Program-made: the position numbers and the translations under genes | Assembly: GCA_038207585.1 (NCBI GenBank) | Contig: JBBQZP010000001.1 | Coordinates: 1-64,000 of the forward strand | DNA length: 64,000 bases | From: JBBQZP01 sp038207585 | GTDB lineage: Bacteria; Pseudomonadota; Alphaproteobacteria; Rhodobacterales; Rhodobacteraceae | Reading direction: 5' to 3' | Shown: in pieces, positions 1 to 6,637 of the stretch | Numbering within the stretch: the stretch's first letter is position 1 | Layout of the letters: the number at the start of each line of letters is the position of its first letter | Notes under the pieces: generated by a model | Seen by the model: only the letters and a program-made list of their open reading frames with translations | Told to the model about the DNA's origin: nothing | Database searches by the model: none

Positions 1-630
1 ACTGGCGGGGGTGATAATGAGCAATCTTTTCTGGCTCACAGACGTTCAAATGGAGCGTCTGCGGCCCGTCTTTCCGAAAAGCCATGGCAGGCCGCGGGTC
101 GATGATCCGTTGCCCGGCAACGGTTTGTCTTCAAACTGTGACAGGGGGCGCGTCTTAAGTGGGATTATATTCATCAATCGCAATGGCTTGCGATGGTCCG
201 ATGCACCCATAGAGCATGGTCCTGCGAAAACCCTCTACAACCGGTGGAAGCGTTGGGCGACAAGGATATCTTCGCCCGGATGATGCACGATCTGGCGGCA
301 GAGGCGGCGGTGCCGAAGACGGTGATGCTGCGGCCACCGAAGCGGGCACGCTGTGGAAGCCGTCGAATGGTTACTGGGTGACCGTGGCTATGATGCGGAT
401 TGGTTCACAGATGCGTTGGAACACAAGGGGATAAGGCCGTGCATCCCAGGTCGAAAGTCCCGTAGCAAACCCGTGAAATACGACAAGCGCCGCCATAAAC
501 GCCGAAACCGCATCGAGATCATATTCGGCCGTTTGAAAGACTGGCGCAGAGTTGGACCCGCTACGACAGATGCCCAAAGGTATTCCTTTCGGCAGCCGCC
601 CTCGCAGCAGCCGTGATGTTCTGGCTATGA
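1..630 (+). pseudogene. Degraded IS5-family transposase (IS remnant)
   Basis: Translated pieces match the short IS5-type transposase seen in alphaproteobacteria: the N-terminal part from the ATG at 17 (SNLFWLTD, then NGLRWSDAP and TLYNRWKRW), a middle piece shifted by one base near 255 (ARMMHDLAAEA), and a C-terminal piece from about 353 (WLLGDRGYDADW, then RRNRIEIIFGRLKDWRR). A last frameshift near 550 moves the ending (AALAAAVMFWL, stop at 628-630) to another frame. About 80 residues, including the first catalytic Asp, are missing at about 328-350, so no active enzyme can be made. An extra segment with two palindromes sits at 107-145. No convincing terminal inverted repeat is visible; the left end may lie outside the window. 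The subgroup is not assigned. Confidence 0.85.
107..145. repeat. 39-nt palindromic insertion inside the transposase remnant
   Basis: Compared with the remembered family sequence (VDDRRVLSG), this copy has about 13 extra codons between the two motifs. The extra DNA holds two inverted repeats back to back: CCGTTGCC/GGCAACGG around a single C (107-123) and GTTTG/CAAAC with a 4-nt loop (123-127, 132-136). It keeps the reading frame. The palindromes are direct observation; the insertion is inferred from the family consensus. Confidence 0.5.
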
Positions 631-654
631 AACAAGAACGAGTTCTGACCCTGG

Positions 655-1128
655 ATGCCCTTTACATTGGCGACACCGGCAAAGGCGGGCGGGGCGAACC
701 CGCGTCACTATCAGGCCGAGTTTCAGACGATCATTTCCGAAAAGCTGTTCGGCGTTGTGCGGCAACAGCGCCGGATGACCGATCTTTGCGGCGGTCCTTG
801 CGTCGATCCCGTCGGTCACGACAAACCGGGTGTGCTTTGACATCGCCATTGTCGATCTGACCGAAGATCTGAAAGCCTCGGGTGGGAATGTGACTGTGCT
901 TTTGTCGCTGACCGAACGGGACACCACTACTTTGATGCCTATATGGCAGGCAAAGTGGCAGATCCGGACCTTCCGGTATTAGCTTGCACGCCGGATCAGT
1001 TTCCGGATCTGATGGTCACAGTTCTGCAACGCGGCGATGTTGACGGGTGGTCCGCGCCAAAGGACATCAAGGCCGTTCGGGCAGGGGATCGTCTGGCCGC
1101 CATGCTGCCCAGCCAGGCGGTTGGGTGA
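655..1128 (+). pseudogene. Remains of a VWA-domain protein gene (C-terminal part)
   Basis: Three frames carry consecutive pieces of one bacterial VWA-domain protein family. Frame 1 from about 685 has NPRHYQAEFQTIISEKLFG followed by a damaged MIDAS-strand region (DLCGGPCVDP). Frame 2 from 833 has FDIAIVDLTEDLK and then VTVLLSLTERD. Frame 1 again from about 925 has YMAGKVADPDLPVLACTPDQ and FPDLMVTVLQRGDVDGW to a stop at 1128. The segment between TEDLK and VTVLL, normally about 60 residues including the rest of the MIDAS site, is gone. The N-terminal half is absent, replaced at its left by the IS remnant. It is a pseudogene with no plausible product; the family call is from memory. Confidence 0.7.
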
Positions 1129-1150
1129 CGCGGGCGGTGGCCGGTTGCCC

Positions 1151-1531
1151 CTAAATTACGGGATTTGACGGCAACAGCAACCCGCGCAGCGCTTCATCCG
1201 AAAACGGGATCTCCAGACCGCGCCATTGGTGGACCGAGTCGGGTTCCGGCTGGTGCGCGTCAATCAGCACGGCCCGCCCACCGCGCCGCGCCACGGCATC
1301 GGCCAACCCCGATCCGACAAAGGTTTCGGGTGCAAGCGCCAACAGCGCGATGGTCAGCGTCGCCACACTCGACAGGGCAGAGACGGCGTCATCCACGGTT
1401 GGTGCAAGCAGTATCGTGGCATGCGGATCATGCTCCATAATGGCTTGCCCGATGTCCTGTGCAACGATGCTGTCGTGCACAAAAACAAGATAATTGCCCC
1501 CGGAGGAGGCTTTGGTGTCGGATATGGTCAT
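1151..1531 (-). CDS. Receiver-like protein lacking the phospho-acceptor Asp
   Basis: A 126-residue protein with the pattern of a single CheY-like fold: a first strand and acidic pocket at about residues 14-20 (YLVFVHD), a helix (IVAQDIGQAI), a second strand (ATILLAP), and a third strand at about 60-68 (LTIALLALA) where a receiver carries its phosphorylated Asp. Here that place holds Ala/Leu, so if the fold is right it is a pseudo-receiver that cannot be phosphorylated normally. The ATG at 1531 is preceded by a good AAGGAAG ribosome site. It diverges from the Crp/Fnr gene, with 91 bases between them. Function unknown; a regulatory role is inference. Confidence 0.6.
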   Translation of the reverse strand: MTISDTKASSGGNYLVFVHDSIVAQDIGQAIMEHDPHATILLAPTVDDAVSALSSVATLTIALLALAPETFVGSGLADAVARRGGRAVLIDAHQPEPDSVHQWRGLEIPFSDEALRGLLLPSNPVI

Positions 1532-1622
1532 GTGACTTCCTTAAGATTCCGGTCGAATATGGAACCCTTCGGCACAAGGCGCATTAAACTAGGACATCCC
1601 CTAACGTCGAGGAACGCGCCCA

Positions 1623-2351
1623 ATGGCGACAAATTGCCAGTCCTGCCCGCTGCGCCGCCGCGGTCTTTTCACCCCATTCACCGAAGACGAAGTTGCGTTC
1701 ATGCAGAAGTTCAAAGTGGGGGAATTGCAAGTCGATCGCGGCACCACGATCCTGATGCAGGGATCGAACAGCCCGCAGCTTTACACGGTTCTGTCGGGCA
1801 TGGGCACGCGCTACACCACGCTGGAAAACGGCTCGCGGCAGGTGATCAATTTTCTTTTTCCCGGTGACTTCACAGGCTTGCAGGCGGGGCTGATGGGCGA
1901 GATGAAACACTCGGTCGAGGCGACGACCGACATGGTCTTGTGCGTGTTCAAACGCGATGATCTGTGGTCGGTGTTCAAGGCTTCGCCCGCGCGGGCTTAT
2001 GACCTGACATGGATCTCGGCGGTCGAAGAGCATTTTCTGGGCGAGACGATCGCCACTTTGGGCCGACGCGATGCCGCAGAGCGCATCGCCTGGGCGCTGG
2101 TTCGGATTTACCAGCGTCTGCGCGCAGTTGGGGTGGGAGAGGCGCATTCGATCCCGCTTCCATTCCGGCAACAGGATGTCGCGGATGCGCTTGGGCTTTC
2201 TCTTGTCCATACCAACAAGACCCTGATGCGGATGCGCGAACAAGGGTTATGCGTCTGGAAGGATGGCACGCTTGTGCTGCACGACCTTGATGCGATGGCC
2301 AGTCTGGGCATGGTGGAAGAGCGCCGCGAGGAAACGCGGCCGTTGATGTGA
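1623..2351 (+). CDS. Crp/Fnr-family transcriptional regulator
   Basis: 242 residues with a cyclic-nucleotide-binding-type beta barrel (about 20-130; GDFTGLQAGL is in the usual phosphate-cassette region) and a C-terminal helix-turn-helix (about 178-207, FRQQDVADALGLSLVHTNKT). The N terminus has one Cys pair (C5, C8: NCQSCPLR) but not the four-Cys pattern needed for an Fnr-type [4Fe-4S] sensor, so oxygen sensing by an Fe-S cluster is not supported. Related alphaproteobacterial proteins are annotated simply as Crp/Fnr regulators. It diverges from the pseudo-receiver gene and precedes redox genes, which makes stress-linked regulation plausible but unproven. No TTGAT-N4-ATCAA box is visible in the upstream gap. 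Confidence 0.88.
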   Translation: MATNCQSCPLRRRGLFTPFTEDEVAFMQKFKVGELQVDRGTTILMQGSNSPQLYTVLSGMGTRYTTLENGSRQVINFLFPGDFTGLQAGLMGEMKHSVEATTDMVLCVFKRDDLWSVFKASPARAYDLTWISAVEEHFLGETIATLGRRDAAERIAWALVRIYQRLRAVGVGEAHSIPLPFRQQDVADALGLSLVHTNKTLMRMREQGLCVWKDGTLVLHDLDAMASLGMVEERREETRPLM

Positions 2352-2377
2352 TGGCCTGCGCAAGGGCGAACTGCGCC

Positions 2378-2391
2378 GTGCATATATGCAC
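2378..2391. promoter_or_regulatory. 14-bp perfect palindrome upstream of the yghU-like gene
   Basis: GTGCATATATGCAC reads identically on both strands and lies 83 bases before the ATG at 2475, in the gap after the Crp/Fnr gene. Its position and symmetry fit a dimeric regulator site; which protein binds is unknown. The gap ends with a GAGGC ribosome site. Confidence 0.4.
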
Positions 2392-2474
2392 AGCATCGCC
2401 GGATTTTGGCGGATGCAGGGCCTCCGGGCTTGGGATAGGCTTAGTACAATCACCACGAACGCGAGGCTTCAACG

Positions 2475-3350
2475 ATGTCTGACACGACCTCCTACACGCC
2501 ACCGAAAGTCTGGACCTGGGACGCCGAAAATGGCGGCCAGTTTGCCAGCATCAACCGCCCCATCGCCGGCGCCACGCATGACAAGGCGCTGCCGGTGGGC
2601 AAGCACCCGTTGCAGCTTTATTCGCTGGCCACCCCGAACGGGGTGAAGGTTACGGTTCTGCTGGAGGAGTTGCTGGCCGCCGGAGTTTCTGCCGCCGAAT
2701 ACGACGCCTGGATCATCCGCATCGGCGATGGCGATCAGTTCGGAAGCGGATTTGTCGGCGTGAATCCCAATTCAAAAATCCCGGCGCTGATGGATCATTC
2801 TGTCACACCGCCACAGCGGGTGTTCGAATCCGGCGCGATCCTTTTGTATCTGGCCGAAAAGTTCGGGATGTTCCTGCCAACGGAGCACGCCGCGCGGACC
2901 GAATGCCTGTCATGGCTGTTCTGGCAGATGGGCAGTGCGCCATATCTCGGCGGCGGCTTCGGGCATTTCTACGCCTATGCACCCGAGAAATTCGAATACC
3001 CGATCAACCGTTTCACGATGGAAACCAAGCGTCAGCTTGATGTGCTGAACCGTCAGCTTGCCGATCATCCCTTCATCGCGGGGGCCGACTATACCATCGC
3101 CGATATGGCGATCTGGGCGTGGTATGGGCAGTTGGTGCTGGGCCGCCAGTATGGCGCGGCGGAATTTCTGGATGTGGCGTCTTATACCCATGTCGTCAAA
3201 TGGGCTGAAAAGATCGACGCGCGCCCGGCGGTTCAGCGGGGTCGGATGGTCAACCGGTCGTTCGGAGAGCCGGAATTGCAGCTGCACGAGCGCCACGACG
3301 CAAGCGATTTCGACACGATGACGCAAGACAAGGTTGCTCCCACCACATAA
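2475..3350 (+). CDS. yghU: YghU-type glutathione-dependent disulfide-bond oxidoreductase
   Basis: 291 residues, close to E. coli YghU (288). The long N-terminal extension (YTPPKVWTWDAENGGQFASI) is diagnostic of the YghU/Nu-class subgroup of glutathione transferases. A thioredoxin-like domain follows at about 47-135 (SLATPNGVKVTVLLEELL; NPNSKIPAL; ESGAILLYLAEK), then an all-helical C-terminal domain (QLADHPFIAGADYTIADMAIW). Family members bind two glutathiones and reduce disulfides in the cytoplasm. It is transcribed alone and ends at a strong bidirectional terminator. The start has a GAGG-like ribosome site at suitable distance. Confidence 0.9.
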   Translation: MSDTTSYTPPKVWTWDAENGGQFASINRPIAGATHDKALPVGKHPLQLYSLATPNGVKVTVLLEELLAAGVSAAEYDAWIIRIGDGDQFGSGFVGVNPNSKIPALMDHSVTPPQRVFESGAILLYLAEKFGMFLPTEHAARTECLSWLFWQMGSAPYLGGGFGHFYAYAPEKFEYPINRFTMETKRQLDVLNRQLADHPFIAGADYTIADMAIWAWYGQLVLGRQYGAAEFLDVASYTHVVKWAEKIDARPAVQRGRMVNRSFGEPELQLHERHDASDFDTMTQDKVAPTT

Positions 3351-3361
3351 GCGTTTCACAT

Positions 3362-3397
3362 GAAAACGGCCACAGGTGCGCACCTGTGGCCGTTTTC
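3362..3397. terminator. Bidirectional terminator, perfect 36-bp palindrome
   Basis: Two 18-base arms (first arm GAAAACGGCCACAGGTGC) are exact reverse complements with no spacer. The arms start with GAAAA and end with TTTTC, so each strand has a GC-rich stem followed by a short U-run. It lies between the convergent yghU-like gene (ends 3350) and the peroxiredoxin gene (ends 3412). Confidence 0.9.
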
Positions 3398-3411
3398 CAT
3401 TGGCTCGACGA

Positions 3412-3927
3412 TCAATCCCGTCCGCGAATGGGATAGTCGTTGGCCATGATGTATTTCAGCCCGCCCAACAGGCCCGCCAGATCAGGCCGCGCGAATGGCG
3501 CGTTCGAGATATCAAGCACCTGCACCTGACCCGCCGGATTTATCGCGAACAGCGCCGGTTCGGAAAATGGGCGATCGGTTTCCGTGGGCGACCGCGGGTC
3601 TGAAACATAAGTTCCCAACTTCCGCATCTGCGTGGGCGTCAGGTCGTACCCAACCGGGAACGTCCAACCCTGATCGACCACGTCCGCCTCGGCCTTTTCC
3701 TTGTGGTCGGCCGAGATGGTATAGACGGTGATGCCTTGTGCGGCAAAATCCCCCAGCATTTCTTGCAGCGTGCCAAGGTATTTCTTGCACAAGGGGCAGT
3801 GCTTGCCGCGATACACGATCAGCAGGCGCCAGCCTGACCCTTGCGCCGGAGAGATGCTACCACCCCCGGCGGTGTCCCAAGTCAAATCAGGAAACGCGTC
3901 GCCTGCGGCAAATTTGGGTGATGGCAT
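3412..3927 (-). CDS. Peroxiredoxin-like (AhpC/TSA superfamily) protein
   Basis: 171 residues with a thioredoxin fold. A strand LLIVYR leads into HCPLC, giving C44 and C47 at the position of the peroxidatic/CxxC centre, and a second strand holds TVYTISAD. This CxxC form matches peroxiredoxin-like proteins of the AhpC/TSA superfamily rather than classical 2-Cys AhpC; no C-terminal resolving Cys is visible. It probably reduces peroxides or disulfides in the cytosol. Its ATG shares bases with the stop of the upstream GST (ATGA overlap at 3927), so the two are translationally coupled and may act together with glutathione. Confidence 0.85.
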   Translation of the reverse strand: MPSPKFAAGDAFPDLTWDTAGGGSISPAQGSGWRLLIVYRGKHCPLCKKYLGTLQEMLGDFAAQGITVYTISADHKEKAEADVVDQGWTFPVGYDLTPTQMRKLGTYVSDPRSPTETDRPFSEPALFAINPAGQVQVLDISNAPFARPDLAGLLGGLKYIMANDYPIRGRD

Positions 3928-4616
3928 CAGGCTTTCTCCAGCCGCTTGTTGGCCGGGAACATCACGGCAACGGCTTCGGCATCCATTTCCTTCTTGAACG
4001 TATGCTTTGACGCCAAAGTCTCGGCCGCTTGGGCGGCGGGGCGGGCGTTGATCTCATCGAGCAGGCGTTTGACATTGGGCAGCATGCCCCAAGCCTCGGC
4101 CCCGAGGATGAACGGCACCGCACGGGCCCAGCCCCAGACGGCCATATCCAGCACGGTGTAGGTATCGCCCATCATATACTTGCCCTTGGCAAGTTCGGCA
4201 TCGATTAGCTTCCAGTGCCGGTCAGCCTCATAATCATAGCGGTTTACGGCGTATTCCTTGGGCTCGGGCGCGAAATGCTTGAAATGCACGGCTTGGCCGG
4301 AATACGGTCCGATCCCGCTGGACACGAACGCCATCCAAGACAGGAAGCGCGCCTGTTCCTTGTCGGGCTTGCCCGGCAGAAACTTGCCGTGCTTTTGCGC
4401 CAGATACATCAGGATTGCCGCGCTGTCGAAAACTGCCGCGTCACCATCGGTCAGCGCCGGGGTCTTGGCATTCGGGTTGATCGCCAGAAATTCCGGCGAA
4501 AACTGCTCGCCCTTGCGGGTATCGACCGGGACGACCTGATACTCGGCGCCCAACTCCTCCAGCAGCAGCGCCACTTTGGCAGGGTTCGGCGACGGGTGGT
4601 AATAGAATTTGAGCAT
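3927..4616 (-). CDS. Glutathione S-transferase
   Basis: 229 residues. The N-terminal thioredoxin-like half has YYHPSPNPAKVALLLEELG, the cis-Pro loop NPNAKTPAL and the glutathione gamma-Glu contact FDSAAILMYLAQ. The helical C-terminal half includes the N-capping-box-like segment GDTYTVLDMAVWGW. It conjugates or exchanges glutathione; substrate unknown. It is first in a two-gene unit with the peroxiredoxin and diverges from a TetR regulator 105 bases away, the usual layout of a locally controlled detoxification unit. Start chosen at the ATG at 4616, which lets MLKFYYHPS begin the first strand. Confidence 0.9.
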   Translation of the reverse strand: MLKFYYHPSPNPAKVALLLEELGAEYQVVPVDTRKGEQFSPEFLAINPNAKTPALTDGDAAVFDSAAILMYLAQKHGKFLPGKPDKEQARFLSWMAFVSSGIGPYSGQAVHFKHFAPEPKEYAVNRYDYEADRHWKLIDAELAKGKYMMGDTYTVLDMAVWGWARAVPFILGAEAWGMLPNVKRLLDEINARPAAQAAETLASKHTFKKEMDAEAVAVMFPANKRLEKA

Positions 4617-4679
4617 GGGAATCTCCGGTTACGGGTTGGTATGACGATCAGCGCACCATGTCGATTTTGTAATGATCAG

Positions 4680-4702
4680 TCAAGAATGGCCTTGGTCAAG
4701 AA
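4680..4702. promoter_or_regulatory. Repeated TCAAGAA / CTTG-GT-CAAG sites in the GST-TetR divergent gap
   Basis: TCAAGAA occurs twice in direct orientation 16 bases apart (4680-4686 and 4696-4702), and the second copy is part of a small palindrome CTTGGTCAAG (4691-4700). They lie just before the tetR start at 4722 and within reach of the GST promoter. A role as the TetR operator is inference from position. Confidence 0.4.
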
Positions 4703-4721
4703 ACCGTGCTAAGGGTGTCAC

Positions 4722-5303
4722 ATGGCCGGAACCCGACACTTTGACACCGACGATGTGCTGACCAAAGCCACGCAGGCCTTCTGGCGCGATGGCTATGAGG
4801 CGACGTCGATCCAGACGCTGGAGGCCGCAACCGGCCTTGGGCGCGGCAGTCTTTACAACGCCTTTGGTGACAAGGCGGCGCTGTTTCTGGCGGTGCTGGA
4901 TCACTACGCAAAGACCGTGGGGGCCGCACCGCTGGCGCATCTGGCCAACGCCGATGTGCGCGCGGGGCTTGAAGCGATGCTGCGTGCCATTGCCGCCCGG
5001 ATGGATACACCGGGCCGCCCACGCGGATGCCTTTTGACAAATTCATGTCTTGCCCCCGCCGGGCAGACCGAGGTTGAGGCGCGGATTGCCACGCTGATGG
5101 GGGGCATGCAGGCGGCGCTTGAGGCGGCGTTGCGGCGCGGGGTGGAAACGGATCAGTTGGCCTCCGGCGCTGATGTAGTTGCGCTGGCGCGGTTTTACTG
5201 CGCTGTGGTGCGGGGCATCGGTGTCAGCCACAAGGCGGGGGCGGACCTTGCCGCGCTGACCAGCATCGTCGACGTGGCAATGCGGGCGTTTCCCAAACCC
5301 TGA
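4722..5303 (+). CDS. TetR/AcrR-family regulator
   Basis: 193 residues. The N-terminal TetR DNA-binding domain is clear: a first helix FDTDDVLTKATQAFWRDGYEATSIQTL, then recognition helices in TGLGRGSLYNAFGDKAALF at about 38-56. The C-terminal ligand/dimer domain (about 75-190) is variable, with two Cys in CLLTNSC. It resembles the subgroup that controls oxidoreductase or GST genes in response to electrophiles. It diverges from the GST-peroxiredoxin unit and probably represses it and itself. The start ATG has only a weak AAGGG ribosome site. Confidence 0.88.
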   Translation: MAGTRHFDTDDVLTKATQAFWRDGYEATSIQTLEAATGLGRGSLYNAFGDKAALFLAVLDHYAKTVGAAPLAHLANADVRAGLEAMLRAIAARMDTPGRPRGCLLTNSCLAPAGQTEVEARIATLMGGMQAALEAALRRGVETDQLASGADVVALARFYCAVVRGIGVSHKAGADLAALTSIVDVAMRAFPKP

Positions 5304-5321
5304 CGCAAACTGAAATGCCGC

Positions 5322-6035
5322 GTGAAAATTGCACGGAAACTTGCCCTTTCACGCAACAGCCGCATGTCCTATCAGATGTTGATGATTTCACTCTCCCACC
5401 AAACCTCGCCTGATCTTGGCCCTTTGGATGACCTGATCGCCTGCCCGACCTGTGATGCGCTTTTGCATGTTTCCGTGCCGGATGTGGGCGGCAAGGCGCG
5501 GTGTCATCGTTGCCACACCACATTGATGGCCCCGAAAGACAGCGCCATGACGCGGATGCTGATGCTGTCGGTCACCGCCGTGGTGCTGATGTTCGCGGCG
5601 GTATTCTTTCCGTTTCTGGAGATTGGCGCGGGCGGGCGCACACAGCGCAGTTCGGTCTTTGACGCGGTTCTGGTGTTTTCGGACGGGCTTTTGCTGCCAT
5701 TGACGGCGGCGCTGGCGATTTTCATCGTGATCTTGCCGATCCTGCGGCTGTCGGCGATGTCTTACGCGCTGGCCCCGATGGCTTTGGGCAACAAACCTGC
5801 GCGCCACGCCGAACGTGCCTTTCGTCTGGCCGAGGCGATGCGTCCCTGGGCGATGGCCGAGATTTTCATCGTCGGCGTGGCGGTTGCCCTGGTGAAAGTG
5901 GCCGGATTGGCCAAAGTCTCGCTTGGCCCCGCCTTCTGGGCCTTTGTGGCGCTGGTCATCGTGACCGCGCTAAATGACACCCTTATGTGCAGGCTGACCT
6001 TGTGGAAAACGCTGGAAGACCGACGCAAATCCTGA
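5322..6035 (+). CDS. pqiA: PqiA-family membrane protein, first half
   Basis: About 237 residues from a GTG, or 223 from the ATG at 5364. A zinc-ribbon-like motif C41-x2-C44 and C61-x2-C64 precedes four hydrophobic helices (MLMLSVTAVVLMFAAVFF; LLPLTAALAIFIVILPIL; MAEIFIVGVAVALVKV; AFWAFVALVIVTAL). Enterobacterial PqiA/YebS is one protein with two such halves; here the halves are separate overlapping genes. PqiA sits in the inner membrane and works with PqiB and PqiC in lipid transport between membranes. It starts a four-gene operon. Confidence 0.88.
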   Translation: MKIARKLALSRNSRMSYQMLMISLSHQTSPDLGPLDDLIACPTCDALLHVSVPDVGGKARCHRCHTTLMAPKDSAMTRMLMLSVTAVVLMFAAVFFPFLEIGAGGRTQRSSVFDAVLVFSDGLLLPLTAALAIFIVILPILRLSAMSYALAPMALGNKPARHAERAFRLAEAMRPWAMAEIFIVGVAVALVKVAGLAKVSLGPAFWAFVALVIVTALNDTLMCRLTLWKTLEDRRKS

Positions 6036-6637
6036 CCGCGCGCGAGGCCGGGCTGGTCGGCTGCCGGGTGTGCGCCAAGGTGCATCCGCGCGGCACGCGG
6101 GCCTGCGTGCGCTGCGGCAGCCCCCTGCGCAGCCGCGACGCGCACAGCTTGCAACGCGCCATGGCTTGGCTTTTCGCCGGGATGGTGCTGTATGTTCCCG
6201 CCAACATCTACCCGATGCTTTTGACCACAACTCTGGGCCAGACCTCCGAGAATACTATCGTCGGCGGGGTGATTGATCTGATGCACCACGGATCATACGG
6301 GATTGCGACGATTGTCTTTGTCGCCTCGGTCCTGATTCCGATCGGCAAATTCCTTGCGATCATCTATCTGGCACTTAGCATCGAACACCCGCGCAGCGTT
6401 TCCCCCCATCGCCGCCAGCAGCTGTTTGAGGTGGTCGAATTCGTCGGGCGCTGGTCTATGATCGACGTCTTCGTGGTTGCGATCTTGTCAGCGCTGGTTC
6501 AGTTGAAAGCGCTGGCCACGGTCAATCCCGGAATTGCGGCCATCAGTTTTGCGCTGTCTGTGGTGTTTACCATGCTGTCCGCGCTAAGTTTCGATTCCCG
6601 CACCATCTGGGATAGCAACAGGGCTGCCAAAGCATGA
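5987..6637 (+). CDS. pqiA: PqiA-family membrane protein, second half
   Basis: Up to 216 residues; a GTG at 6002 is an alternative start. It has its own Cys ribbon (C26-x2-C29, C40-x2-C43) and four hydrophobic segments including WLFAGMVLYVPANIYPM, a YVPANIYPM motif characteristic of PqiA. It overlaps the first pqiA gene by up to 49 bases in another frame and overlaps pqiB by four bases, so translation of all three is probably coupled. The two half-proteins presumably assemble into a PqiA-like unit. I saw no sign that the split is a recent frameshift: each half has its own zinc ribbon and helices. Confidence 0.88.
   Translation: MQADLVENAGRPTQILTAREAGLVGCRVCAKVHPRGTRACVRCGSPLRSRDAHSLQRAMAWLFAGMVLYVPANIYPMLLTTTLGQTSENTIVGGVIDLMHHGSYGIATIVFVASVLIPIGKFLAIIYLALSIEHPRSVSPHRRQQLFEVVEFVGRWSMIDVFVVAILSALVQLKALATVNPGIAAISFALSVVFTMLSALSFDSRTIWDSNRAAKA

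Noticed and set aside
5322..6637. pqiA split by a recent frameshift
   Set aside because: Each half has its own zinc ribbon and four helices and the frames overlap with normal starts; two half-size pqiA genes are a natural arrangement.
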